Assembly (NCBI RefSeq): GCF_017254915.1 | Contig: NZ_JAFKCT010000001.1 | Span: forward strand, 620,001-684,000 | DNA: 64,000 nucleotides | Direction: 5' to 3' | Origin: Algoriphagus oliviformis | Lineage (GTDB): Bacteria > Bacteroidota > Bacteroidia > Cytophagales > Cyclobacteriaceae | Part shown: piece by piece, positions 43,477 to 51,969 of the stretch | Layout: each line of letters begins with the position of its first letter | How positions within the stretch are numbered: position 1 is the first letter of the stretch | Translations under genes and position numbers: made by a program | Notes under the pieces: generated by a model | The model's database searches: none | Seen by the model: the letters and a program-made list of their open reading frames with translations, nothing else | What the model was told of the DNA's origin: nothing

Positions 43477-44742
43477 TTAGTCTTGGTCGCCCTTTTCCGT
43501 CCAGTCGATGACTTCGTCTTCCAGGTAGTGGGGATAGATCTTTCTGTGCTGCTTTTTCACCTCTGCCAAAAGCGAATCGCGAAACTCCTCCACGTTCTCG
43601 GCCGAGGCCGCTGCCATGAAAACCGGCTTGATGCCGTTTTTCTTTTCGTAGGCATCGCTGAGCGCCTTGAAGTCCACGTAGCGGGTCTCCTGCAGTTCAT
43701 GCTCGCTGATGTGCTGGGATTCTTCCTCGGAGGGCATCTGCTGGACGAGGTCTATCTTGTTGAAGACCAGCAGGACAGGTTTGTCGCCTGCTTTGATCTC
43801 ATTCAGGGTCTGGGTGACCACGGCGATGTGGTCCTCAAAGGCATGGTGGGAAATATCCACCACATGGACGAGCAGGTCTGCCTCGCGGATCTCATCGAGG
43901 GTGGACTTGAAGGACTCGATCAGGTGGGTGGGCAGCTTGCGGATAAAGCCTACCGTATCGGACAGGAGGAAGGGGATGGTGTCCAAGACGACCTTCCTCA
44001 CGGTGGAGTCCACCGTCGCAAAGAGTTTGTTTTCCGCCAGGATATCGGTTTTGGTGATCAGGTTCATCAGCGTGGACTTGCCCACGTTGGTATAGCCGAC
44101 CAGCGCCACCCTGACGATTCCTTTTCGTCCTTTGCGCTGGGTAATGCCCTGTTTGTCTATCTCCAGCAGCTTGTCTTTCAGCAGGCTGATCTTGGCTCGG
44201 ATGTCCCGCTTATCCGTTTCGATCTCTTTTTCACCGGCACCACCCCGGGTTCCGGTTCCCCCGCGCTGCCGCTCCAAGTGGGTCCACATGTTGGTCAGGC
44301 GGGGAAGGAGGTATTGGAAGCGGGCCAGCTCCACCTGGGTTTTGGCCTGGGCGGTTTGCGCTCTTTTCAGAAAGATATCCAGGATCAGCAGGGAGCGGTC
44401 ATAGATCTTTACCTTGATCTCGTTTTCCAGGTTGCGCATCTGGGAGGGGGTGAGGTCGTCGTCAAAGATCACCATGTCCACCTCAAAATGCTCGACGTAG
44501 GCTCTGATCTCCTCCAGCTTACCCGAGCCGACAAAGGTCCGGATGTCCGGCTTTTCCATTCGCTGCGTGAATCGGTAGACGGTCTTGGCGCCAAGCGTCT
44601 CGGCGAGGAAAGCCAACTCGTCCAAGTGCTCCTCCACGGACTGCTCGCTCTGATGCTGCCGGATCAGGGTGACCAGGACGGCCGTTTCCTGCTTGGGTGC
44701 GGTATCGTGTAGTTTTTGGAGCTTCCTTGAAAATTTGTTCAT
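43477..44742 (-). CDS. hflX: Ribosome-associated GTPase HflX
   Basis: 421 residues. The HflX N-terminal domain (1-185) carries the family signature RGGTGTRGGAGEKEIETDKR; the G domain follows with the Walker A P-loop VALVGYTNVGKSTLMN, switch region DTVGFIRKLPTHLIESFKSTLDE and the base-recognition motif FNKIDL. HflX is a heat-inducible GTPase that splits or rescues ribosomes. Its start leaves a 203-bp gap to the rmlC fragment. Confidence 0.95.
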   Translation of the reverse strand: MNKFSRKLQKLHDTAPKQETAVLVTLIRQHQSEQSVEEHLDELAFLAETLGAKTVYRFTQRMEKPDIRTFVGSGKLEEIRAYVEHFEVDMVIFDDDLTPSQMRNLENEIKVKIYDRSLLILDIFLKRAQTAQAKTQVELARFQYLLPRLTNMWTHLERQRGGTGTRGGAGEKEIETDKRDIRAKISLLKDKLLEIDKQGITQRKGRKGIVRVALVGYTNVGKSTLMNLITKTDILAENKLFATVDSTVRKVVLDTIPFLLSDTVGFIRKLPTHLIESFKSTLDEIREADLLVHVVDISHHAFEDHIAVVTQTLNEIKAGDKPVLLVFNKIDLVQQMPSEEESQHISEHELQETRYVDFKALSDAYEKKNGIKPVFMAAASAENVEEFRDSLLAEVKKQHRKIYPHYLEDEVIDWTEKGDQD

Positions 44743-44945
44743 ATCGGGTTCTATTCGGGTAGTCTAAGCGCAATTGGGCGAATTTTGTTCCGTATTTCGG
44801 AAAATGGCAGTGCAGCCAAGTCAGTCGCGGGCTCAGACTGGAGTATTTGGAAAGCAAATTTGGGCATAATTCCTTAGAATAGATTAGGATAGTCTCTGGC
44901 GGAGTGGTTATTTTACTACTTCAAGTATTAGAAATCATCCCCAAA

Positions 44946-45113
44946 ATGCCAGAACTGCTACGCACGCCGATTTCGGGTCTTCTTGAGATTTTTCCCAAAC
45001 TATTTCCTGACAGCAGCGGCTATTTCTTCGAATCTTTTCGCCAGGATTGGCAAGTTGCCGAGGGGATCATTTCGGAGAGAGACGAACAATGTCCATGTCT
45101 TGGGGAATTTTAT
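44946..45113 (+). pseudogene. Truncated dTDP-4-dehydrorhamnose 3,5-epimerase (rmlC) remnant
   Basis: From ATG 44946 the frame reads MPELLRTPISGLLEIFPKLF, then DSSGYFFESFRQDW, matching the first 35 or so residues of RmlC (family IPDVLIFEPKVFGDERGFFYESF). The next conserved segment appears in another frame at 45086-45112 (TMSMSWGIL, compare RmlC NHSVSxxGVLRG). The remaining 130 residues, including the catalytic His and Asp, are missing. It is a decayed gene, suggesting that a dTDP-rhamnose cluster once lay beside the CpsB-like phosphatase. In the gap 44743-44945 I see nothing else. Confidence 0.65.
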
Positions 45114-45136
45114 CAACAGAGTGGAGGAGGTTTGTA

Positions 45137-45886
45137 ATGGGATGGCTTGATCTGTTTAGAAGGAAACCGGAGGAAATTCCCCCTCTTGATCTCGGCTGGC
45201 TGGGGGCTGACATGCATTCCCACCTGATCCCAGGCATAGACGACGGCAGCAAGTCCATGGAGGAGTCGCTCGAACTGCTCAGGAGGTTGGAGGGCTTTGG
45301 CTTGAAAAAGGTCATCACCACGCCCCACATCATGTCGGAATACTACCGCAACACGCCCGAGATCATCGGCATGGGGCTGGAAGACCTGCGGAAAGCCGCA
45401 AAGGCCGAAGGAATCAGCCTTCAGCTGGAAGCTGCCGCGGAGTATTACATGGATGAGATTTTCCTCGAAAAGGTGAAGGCCGAAGAGCCCATGCTCACCT
45501 TTGGAGACAACTATATTTTGGTCGAGACGGGCTTTATCAACAAGCCCCAAATGCTGCTGGACATCATCTTCAATCTGGAAATGGCCGGCTACAAGCCTAT
45601 TCTCGCCCACCCCGAGCGCTACCAGTACCTGATTGCGGACAAGAAGCTCCAGGAAGAGCTCATCGAGCGAAAGCTGCTCTTTCAGGTAAACCTGCTGTCC
45701 CTCACCGGCTTTTATTCCAAGCAGGTCAAGGACTTTGCGGAAATGCTCGTGGACAGGGGCGTGGTCTCCCTGCTGGGCACGGACTGCCACAATGCCCGCT
45801 ACCTGGACATGCTGGAGACCCTGCCCCGCCACCAAAAGACCTATGAGAAAATCCAAGCCCTAGACCTAATCAACACAAGACTATAA
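45137..45886 (+). CDS. CpsB/CapC-type tyrosine phosphatase (PHP fold)
   Basis: 249 residues from ATG 45137 (MGWLDLFRRKPEEIP); the longer frame upstream runs through the rmlC fragment. The PHP metal site is visible: DMHSHLIPGIDDG, ITTPHIMSEYY, and late LAHPERYQYL and GTDCHN. Family members dephosphorylate bacterial tyrosine kinases controlling capsule or exopolysaccharide synthesis. It is followed after 10 bp by an epimerase gene. Confidence 0.88.
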   Translation: MGWLDLFRRKPEEIPPLDLGWLGADMHSHLIPGIDDGSKSMEESLELLRRLEGFGLKKVITTPHIMSEYYRNTPEIIGMGLEDLRKAAKAEGISLQLEAAAEYYMDEIFLEKVKAEEPMLTFGDNYILVETGFINKPQMLLDIIFNLEMAGYKPILAHPERYQYLIADKKLQEELIERKLLFQVNLLSLTGFYSKQVKDFAEMLVDRGVVSLLGTDCHNARYLDMLETLPRHQKTYEKIQALDLINTRL

Positions 45887-45896
45887 TTCCCGGAGC

Positions 45897-46856
45897 ATGA
45901 ATATTCTGATCACAGGGATTACGGGACTGTTTGGCAGTCAGCTGGCCAGGGAGTTTAGTCAGCTCGGAAGCATCCACGGACTGAAGAAAAAGGACTCCAG
46001 CATCGAGCTTCTGGCGGGTTTCGATTTTCCGATCCAGTGGCATCAGGGCGAGCTGTCGGATTTTGAGTCGCTGGTGGAAGCCATGCAGGGCATAGACCTG
46101 GTGATCCACTCGGCGGGCTTGGTTTCCTTTTTGTCCAAAGACAAAGAGCGGCTCTACGAAGTCAACGCGCAGGGCACTGCCAATCTGGTGAATGCCATGC
46201 TGACCGCTGGAGTGGGCAAGCTGGTGCATGTGAGTTCGGTGGCGGCGCTCGGCCGAAGTCCCGAAGTCCGGGAGGTCGACGAAAAGTCCAAATGGGTGGA
46301 GTCAGATTTGAACACAGAATACGCCGTCTCAAAATACTGGGCTGAGCTGGAAGCCTGGAGGGGAGAGCAGGAGGGGATAGACCTGATCGTAGTAAACCCA
46401 TCCGTGCTGCTGGGGAAGGCCAGCTCCGGGAGAAGCAGCACCAGCATCTATTCCTATGTGCTGGATGAAAACAGGTTTTTCCCGAAGGGCGACCTAAACT
46501 ACATCGACGTGCGGGACGCCGCCAAGATCACCCGACAGCTCGTGGAAAGGAAAGCCTGGGGTGAGCGCTTTGTGCTCAACCGTGAGGCTATACCCTTTCG
46601 TCAGTTCTTTGCCGAGATCGCCGCCGTGTTTGGGAAGAAAGCCCCGACGATTCCGCTGAGTACCTGGCAGGTGTCGCTCTTTTCCTCCCTCGTATCCGTC
46701 CTTCAGCTTTTCGGAATGAAAAACATCCCCCTCAACAAAAAAAGCGCAATGCTCTCCCAGCAACGTATCCGTTTTGACAATGCCAAGGTCCAGCGTTTTC
46801 TGGACTACCGCTACTACACCTTGAGGGAAAGCCTGGACTGGGCCAAGATACCCTGA
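45897..46856 (+). CDS. NAD-dependent epimerase/dehydratase
   Basis: 319 residues. Rossmann motif GITGLFG at residue 7, VIHSAGLVSF, the SSVAALG strand and the active-site pair Tyr-x3-Lys in YAVSKYWAE. It belongs to the extended SDR family close to dihydroflavonol-4-reductase or nucleoside-diphosphate-sugar epimerases. Substrate unknown. It probably shares a transcript with the CpsB-like phosphatase. Confidence 0.9.
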   Translation: MNILITGITGLFGSQLAREFSQLGSIHGLKKKDSSIELLAGFDFPIQWHQGELSDFESLVEAMQGIDLVIHSAGLVSFLSKDKERLYEVNAQGTANLVNAMLTAGVGKLVHVSSVAALGRSPEVREVDEKSKWVESDLNTEYAVSKYWAELEAWRGEQEGIDLIVVNPSVLLGKASSGRSSTSIYSYVLDENRFFPKGDLNYIDVRDAAKITRQLVERKAWGERFVLNREAIPFRQFFAEIAAVFGKKAPTIPLSTWQVSLFSSLVSVLQLFGMKNIPLNKKSAMLSQQRIRFDNAKVQRFLDYRYYTLRESLDWAKIP

Positions 46857-47017
46857 AGCAAACTTATTTTTTGACGCATGCGTTTACCCATTCATAAGCC
46901 CAAAAATCACCCGTTTTTCAAGGCCGAGGAAATCTATCCCGGATCGGAAAATTTAACAAAAGCGAATTTTGAGATCCCTGTTTTATTGGTATCTTAAATA
47001 AACCATAACACCATCGA

Positions 47018-48433
47018 ATGACCGGAGATCACGATCACGACTGGGAAGAGGATAAAAAGCTCGTGGAGCGTTTTGAGAATTCCCTGAAATCAAACCTCGA
47101 CCTCTATTTCGAAGAAGAAGAGCTGGAAGACATCATCCGGTTTTACTTTGACCAACAGAAATTCCTCAAAGCACTTAGAGCCTCCGAGTACTCCCTGGAA
47201 AAGTTTCCTTTTTCAGTGGAAATCCGTCTGCTCAAAGCCCAGTGTCTCATCTTCAACGATGAGCTGGACGAAGGGCTGAGCATCCTCGAGAACCTCAACA
47301 ACCTGTCCCCAAACAACGAGGACATCGTCTTGGCCTTGGCCAATGCGCAGATCCTGGCGGGCAACCATCAGGAAGGCATAGAGCTGCTGGAAAACTATTT
47401 GCCTATGGCGGAGGATAAGGCAGAGGTGTTTTATTCCCTGGGCAATCTCTACCGCGCCAAAGGTGACAATACCAAAGCGAGCGACTACTTCAAGGAGGCG
47501 GTCAAAAACCGCATCAACCACGAGGACGCGCTCTTTCAGCTGGCCATGATCACCGAGGAGGAAGGTTCCTTTGACGAGATCCTCCAGTTTTATCAGGAAT
47601 TTATCGACCAAGATCCCTACTCCGCCGGAGCCTGGTACAACCTCGGCGTGGTGTACAATCGCCTCGGTCGCTTCGAAGACGCCATCTCGGCCTACGAGTA
47701 TGCGCTGATCATCGACGACTCTTTTGCCTCGGCCTATTTCAACATGGGCAACTCCCTGATGAACACCCAAAACTACGAGGCGGCGCTGGAGGCCTACCAA
47801 AATACCATCAACTGTGAAGGCGCCAATGCCGAAAACTGCTGCTACATGGGCGCTGCCTATGAAAAGCTGGGTAAGATCGACGAGGCCTTCAAGTATTTTA
47901 AGAAATCGGCCAAGCTGGACGAAGAGTATGACGACGCTTGGTTTGGGCTGGGGATGTGCATGCTGAAAAACGAAAAGTTTTTCGAGGCGATCCACTATTT
48001 CAAAAAAGCGCTGAACCTCAACAAGGACAATCCCAACTACTGGGTAGGCCTTGCCGACGCCGAATTTAACCTCGGAAACATGCAGGCCAGCTCGGAAGCG
48101 TATGAGGAGGCAATCAACTTAGAGCCAGGGATCATGGAGACCTATGTGAACCTCTCTGTGATCTATTTTGAGCAAAACCGCTTCGAGGAAGCCATCGACG
48201 TGGTCAAGGAAGGAATCGAGGAAGCTCCCGAAGAGCCGGAGCTGTACTATCGCATGGTCGTTTACCTCATCAAGATGGGCAAATACAAGGAAGCGTTTTC
48301 ATATTTGGAAAATGCGTTAACTTTGGACTTTGACAGGCATACCATCTTGTACGAATTGATGCCGGAGCTGAAGCAACAACAGGCCATCTACAAGATCATC
48401 GCCCAGTATCGGGATGACCAGTCCCAGCTCTAA
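47018..48433 (+). CDS. Tetratricopeptide repeat protein
   Basis: 471 residues. About ten TPR units cover residues 50-460, for example AWYNLGVVYNRLGRFEDAIS, AYFNMGNSLMNTQNYEAALE and AWFGLGMCMLKNEKFFEAIH. The N-terminus is His/Asp-rich (TGDHDHDWEEDKK) and there is no signal peptide, so it is probably a cytoplasmic scaffold. Binding partner unknown. The 161 bp before it hold no clear promoter. Confidence 0.9.
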   Translation: MTGDHDHDWEEDKKLVERFENSLKSNLDLYFEEEELEDIIRFYFDQQKFLKALRASEYSLEKFPFSVEIRLLKAQCLIFNDELDEGLSILENLNNLSPNNEDIVLALANAQILAGNHQEGIELLENYLPMAEDKAEVFYSLGNLYRAKGDNTKASDYFKEAVKNRINHEDALFQLAMITEEEGSFDEILQFYQEFIDQDPYSAGAWYNLGVVYNRLGRFEDAISAYEYALIIDDSFASAYFNMGNSLMNTQNYEAALEAYQNTINCEGANAENCCYMGAAYEKLGKIDEAFKYFKKSAKLDEEYDDAWFGLGMCMLKNEKFFEAIHYFKKALNLNKDNPNYWVGLADAEFNLGNMQASSEAYEEAINLEPGIMETYVNLSVIYFEQNRFEEAIDVVKEGIEEAPEEPELYYRMVVYLIKMGKYKEAFSYLENALTLDFDRHTILYELMPELKQQQAIYKIIAQYRDDQSQL

Positions 48434-48450
48434 ACTTTAAAACCTAGCCA

Positions 48451-48546
48451 ATGAAATCGAGCATGATAGTAAAGTCACACACTGTGATGAGTATCCCTCA
48501 TGCGAGATTCCAGGTGGCCATTAAAAATCAAACAAAAAACACATGA
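48451..48546 (+). CDS. Possible 31-residue leader ORF before the ComA-like gene
   Basis: ATG 48451 opens a frame encoding MKSSMIVKSHTVMSIPHARF and a basic tail, ending TGA 48544-48546, which overlaps the next ATG (ATGA). It has no recognisable domain and could be chance; the overlap with the downstream start is the only support. Confidence 0.2.
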   Translation: MKSSMIVKSHTVMSIPHARFQVAIKNQTKNT

Positions 48547-49313
48547 ATTATGTGCTGAAGAATATTCCTGTACGGACTGAGAAGCCACGTACCACGGGAT
48601 TCACTATGGCTATGGACAAGGGTCTTAGCCTTCGGGAAACCGAAGATTTTGTAGACAGCTGCTCAGATTACGTGGATATAGTCAAATTGGGATGGGCTAC
48701 TTCCTTTGTCACCAAGCATCTCACCGAGAAAATCGCGGTCTACAAAGCCGCCGGCATCCCCGTCTATTTTGGGGGGACACTTTTTGAAGCCTTCATCGTC
48801 AGAGGGCAGTTTGAAGACTACAGAAGGGTGCTCGACAAGTACGAGCTGGAGTTTGCCGAAGTATCCGACGGCTCCATTTCCCTCAACCATGACAAAAAGT
48901 GCGAGTTCATCTCCACGCTTTCCCAGCAGGTGACCGTACTCTCCGAGGTCGGTTCCAAAGACGCCGCCAAAATCATCCCTCCTTATAAGTGGATCGAGCA
49001 GATGCAGACCGAGCTCAGCGCCGGTGCCTGGAAGGTGATCGGCGAAGCCCGCGAGGGTGGCAACGTCGGCTTGTTCCGCGACTCGGGCGAAGTGCGCCAA
49101 GGCCTCGTGGAGGAGATTTTGACCCAAGTGCCGGAGGAAAGGATCATTTGGGAAGCTCCCCAAAAGTCCCAGCAGGTCTGGTTTATCAAGCTCCTCGGCG
49201 CCAACGTGAACCTGGGCAACATCAGCCCTTCCGAAGTGATTCCTTTGGAGACCATCCGACTGGGGCTGAGAGGCGATACCTTCGACCACTTCCTCGGTGA
49301 AATCAAACTTTGA
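48543..49313 (+). CDS. Phosphosulfolactate synthase (ComA) homologue
   Basis: 256 residues of the TIM-barrel ComA family: KPRTTGFTMAMDKGLSL, VDIVKLGWATSF, IPVYFGGTLFE, EVSDGSISL, TVLSEVGSKD, EAREGGNVGLF and IIWEAPQKSQQVWFI. The archaeal enzyme joins sulfite and phosphoenolpyruvate to (2R)-phosphosulfolactate for coenzyme M. In this bacterium another sulfonate product is expected, perhaps cysteate for sulfonolipids (inference). A strong terminator follows. It is separated from the TPR gene by 109 bp. Confidence 0.9.
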   Translation: MNYVLKNIPVRTEKPRTTGFTMAMDKGLSLRETEDFVDSCSDYVDIVKLGWATSFVTKHLTEKIAVYKAAGIPVYFGGTLFEAFIVRGQFEDYRRVLDKYELEFAEVSDGSISLNHDKKCEFISTLSQQVTVLSEVGSKDAAKIIPPYKWIEQMQTELSAGAWKVIGEAREGGNVGLFRDSGEVRQGLVEEILTQVPEERIIWEAPQKSQQVWFIKLLGANVNLGNISPSEVIPLETIRLGLRGDTFDHFLGEIKL

Positions 49314-49329
49314 CAGACACTTTCCCATC

Positions 49330-49360
49330 AGGCTGATCGATTCATCGGTCAGCCTTTTTT
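49330..49360 (+). terminator. Terminator after the ComA-like gene
   Basis: AGGCTGATCGA, loop, TCGGTCAGCCT and TTTTT (stem 49330-49355, T run to 49360), beginning 17 bases past the stop. Confidence 0.85.
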
Positions 49361-49372
49361 CTATGAGATCGA

Positions 49373-49393
49373 GCCTGCCTGAGGCAGACAGGC
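49373..49393. repeat. Short palindromic element with CTGCC/GGCAG arms
   Basis: GCCTGCCTGAGGCAGACAGGC contains nested inverse arms (CTGCC-TGA-GGCAG; outer GCCTG/CAGGC). It lies between the ComA terminator and the DUF368 gene. Similar palindromes recur in related genomes from memory, but this is the only copy I noted here. Confidence 0.4.
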
Positions 49394-49435
49394 AAGACTC
49401 AAGCGTTACACCTTGCGAAGTCAGATTTTAAGCAC

Positions 49436-50368
49436 ATGAGATCGACAAAAAAATACGCCCTCACCTATTTTAAGGGAATGGCCATGGGAGCCGCAGACAT
49501 CGTCCCCGGAGTATCCGGAGGCTCGATCGCCCTGATTGCAGGCATCTACCAAGAGCTGCTAAACAGCATCAATTCCTTCACCCTGGACAATGTCAAGCTC
49601 TTGACCCGCTTTGAGTTTGCGCGGTTTTTCAAGGCTGTCAACGGGAAGTTTTTGCTCAGTCTCTTCTTGGGAATCCTGACCAGTGTCTTTGCGCTGTCGA
49701 GCGTGATCACCTTTCTCATGCGCGAGCATCCCATCCCGCTTTGGTCTTTTTTCTCAGGGTTGATCCTCGTGAGTGCATTCCTGATATTGAAAGACATCAA
49801 GCGCTGGCATCTGGGCGTGGTGCCCGCTGTCATCGTCGGTGCGGCGATCGCCTGGTGGGTGACCAATCTCCCTCCGACCACTACGCCAAACGCGATCTGG
49901 TTTACCTTTCTCTCCGGCTCCATCGCCATCTGCGCGATGATCCTGCCGGGCATCAGCGGCAGCTTTATCCTCCTGATCCTGGGACAATACGAGCCGATCT
50001 TGGAGGCAGTCAAAGACCGCAACATCTTCAAGCTGGCGGTATTTGCCGCGGGATGCGCCGTGGGGATACTCACCTTCAGCCGGGTGGTTTCTTGGCTTTT
50101 GAAAAAATACCACTCCGCCACCATCGGCCTGCTTTCGGGCTTTATGCTGGGTTCCGTCAATGAACTCTGGCCTTGGAAGCTGGTCACCGCCTGGAGGACG
50201 AGCTCCTCGGGAGAGCAGAAGCCCTTTTTGGATGAGAATGTCCTCCCGGGAAACTATATGGAACTGGTGGGGAAAGAGCCCCAGCTCATGGCAGCGGTTG
50301 CCGCTTTTGCCTTTGGGATTGTCCTCGTGCTGCTGATCGAGTGGCTGGCGGCTAAACTTTTGGATTGA
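49436..50368 (+). CDS. DUF368 family membrane protein
   Basis: 310 residues with about eight hydrophobic segments and the DUF368 N-terminal signature KGMAMGAADIVPGVSGGSIA (residues 14-33). A second glycine-rich stretch, ILPGISGSFILLILG, is at about 180-195. Members are implicated in undecaprenyl-phosphate recycling (PopT), but I infer this from the family only. It overlaps aroE by one base region (TGATG). Confidence 0.9.
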   Translation: MRSTKKYALTYFKGMAMGAADIVPGVSGGSIALIAGIYQELLNSINSFTLDNVKLLTRFEFARFFKAVNGKFLLSLFLGILTSVFALSSVITFLMREHPIPLWSFFSGLILVSAFLILKDIKRWHLGVVPAVIVGAAIAWWVTNLPPTTTPNAIWFTFLSGSIAICAMILPGISGSFILLILGQYEPILEAVKDRNIFKLAVFAAGCAVGILTFSRVVSWLLKKYHSATIGLLSGFMLGSVNELWPWKLVTAWRTSSSGEQKPFLDENVLPGNYMELVGKEPQLMAAVAAFAFGIVLVLLIEWLAAKLLD

Positions 50369-51105
50369 TGAGAAAATTTGGACTGATAGGCTATCCGCTC
50401 ACGCACTCGTTCTCCAAGAAATACTTCACGGAGAAGTTTGAAAAGGAAGGCATCCAAGGTTGCCAGTTTGACTCCTATGAAATCCCCCGAATCGGGGATT
50501 TTGAGCAGGTTTTGGGAGAAAATCCCGAGCTGGAAGGCATGGCAGTGACGATCCCCTACAAGGAGCAGGTGATGCCCTTTTTGGACGAGCTGGATCCTGC
50601 CTGCCGCGAAATCGGCGCGGTCAACTGCATCCAGATCCGCGGAGGAAAGCGAAAGGGCTTCAACACCGACTACCTAGGCTTTAAGCATTCGCTGGAAAGC
50701 TGGCTCGGAAAGGCACGGCCGCAGACACTGGTCTTGGGCACCGGTGGCGCTTCCAAGGCGGTGAAAGTGGCTTTGCGGGACCTGGGAATTGCTTTCCTTT
50801 CGGTATCCCGATCCACTGGCAACGGCCAAATCACCTACGAAGACCTGGCTAGCAAACCCGAATACCTTCGCGATTTTCCCCTGATCATCAACACCACTCC
50901 CCTTGGCACCTATCCCAAAACGGAGGCCATGCCCGCCATCCCTGTGGAGCAGCTGAGCGAAGCAAGTCTGGTCTATGACCTCGTGTACAATCCGGCCGAG
51001 ACCATGCTGATGAAGGCTTGTCTGTCCAAGGGCGGCAAGGCCAAAAACGGGATGGATATGCTGGCCCTACAGGCGGAAGCCAACTGGGTGATCTGGAACT
51101 CCTAA
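50368..51105 (+). CDS. aroE: Shikimate dehydrogenase
   Basis: 245 residues from ATG 50368, which overlaps the DUF368 stop (TGATG). Motifs: GLIGYPLTHSFSKKYF (shikimate site), VTIPYKEQV with the catalytic Lys, NTDYLGF, and VLGTGGASKAV (NADP site). It reduces 3-dehydroshikimate in aromatic amino acid synthesis. It is about 30 residues shorter than E. coli AroE, normal for Bacteroidota. purU follows after 9 bp. Confidence 0.95.
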   Translation: MRKFGLIGYPLTHSFSKKYFTEKFEKEGIQGCQFDSYEIPRIGDFEQVLGENPELEGMAVTIPYKEQVMPFLDELDPACREIGAVNCIQIRGGKRKGFNTDYLGFKHSLESWLGKARPQTLVLGTGGASKAVKVALRDLGIAFLSVSRSTGNGQITYEDLASKPEYLRDFPLIINTTPLGTYPKTEAMPAIPVEQLSEASLVYDLVYNPAETMLMKACLSKGGKAKNGMDMLALQAEANWVIWNS

Positions 51106-51114
51106 CGAAACGCT

Positions 51115-51969
51115 ATGAAAAAGGCCATTTTGATCGTTCAATGCCCTGACCAGAAGGGAATCGTCGCGGAAGTCTCGCGCTTTTTGTACTCCTACCATGG
51201 CAACATCCTCGAGGTTGACCAGCACGTGGATGTGGAGATGGGCATGTTTTTCATGCGGGCGGCCTGGGAGTTGGACACTTTTTCCCTGGGAAAAGAAGAG
51301 ATCCTCCCCCGCTTTGAGGCAGAGGTAGGTGAAAGGTTCAGCATGGAGACCAAGCTGCACTTTAGCGATCCAAAGCCTCGGATGGCCATCTTTGTGAGCA
51401 AGCTTTCCCATTGCCTGTTTGACATTCTGGGCAGGCACCATGCTGGGCAGCTGGATGTGGAGATCCCGATGGTGGTGTCCAACCATTCCGATCTTCAGGG
51501 CATCGTGGAGGCCTTTGGCATTCCTTTTTTCCACATTCCCCTCAGCGCCGCCAACAAGGAATCCGCGGAAGCCCGACAATTGGACCTCTTGGCCGAGCAT
51601 CAGGTGGACTTCATCGTCCTGGCCCGCTACATGCAGATCCTGTCAGGAGACTTTATCCGCCATTTTCCCAACCGAATCATCAACATTCACCACTCCTTTT
51701 TGCCGGCCTTTGTGGGGGCTAGACCCTATCATGCGGCGTTTGAGCGGGGGGTAAAGATCATCGGGGCGACCGCGCACTATGTCACCGAGGAGCTGGATGC
51801 GGGACCGATCATCGAGCAGGAAGTGGCGCGCGTCCGCCATCACAATACCATCGCCGAGCTGGTGCAGATCGGGCAGGATGTGGAAAAAGTCACGCTGTCC
51901 AAGGCGATCAAATACCATGTGGAGCGCAAGGTACTGGCCTTCAAAAACAAAACCGTCATCTTCTATTAG
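51115..51969 (+). CDS. purU: Formyltetrahydrofolate deformylase
   Basis: 284 residues. An ACT domain occupies residues 1-85 (AILIVQCPDQKGIVAEVS), followed by a formyltransferase-fold domain with LARYMQIL, NIHHSFLPAFVGARPY and VTEELDAGPIIEQ. It releases formate from 10-formyl-THF, supplying formate for PurT-type purine synthesis. Its stop overlaps the convergent racemase stop by four bases. Confidence 0.95.
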   Translation: MKKAILIVQCPDQKGIVAEVSRFLYSYHGNILEVDQHVDVEMGMFFMRAAWELDTFSLGKEEILPRFEAEVGERFSMETKLHFSDPKPRMAIFVSKLSHCLFDILGRHHAGQLDVEIPMVVSNHSDLQGIVEAFGIPFFHIPLSAANKESAEARQLDLLAEHQVDFIVLARYMQILSGDFIRHFPNRIINIHHSFLPAFVGARPYHAAFERGVKIIGATAHYVTEELDAGPIIEQEVARVRHHNTIAELVQIGQDVEKVTLSKAIKYHVERKVLAFKNKTVIFY

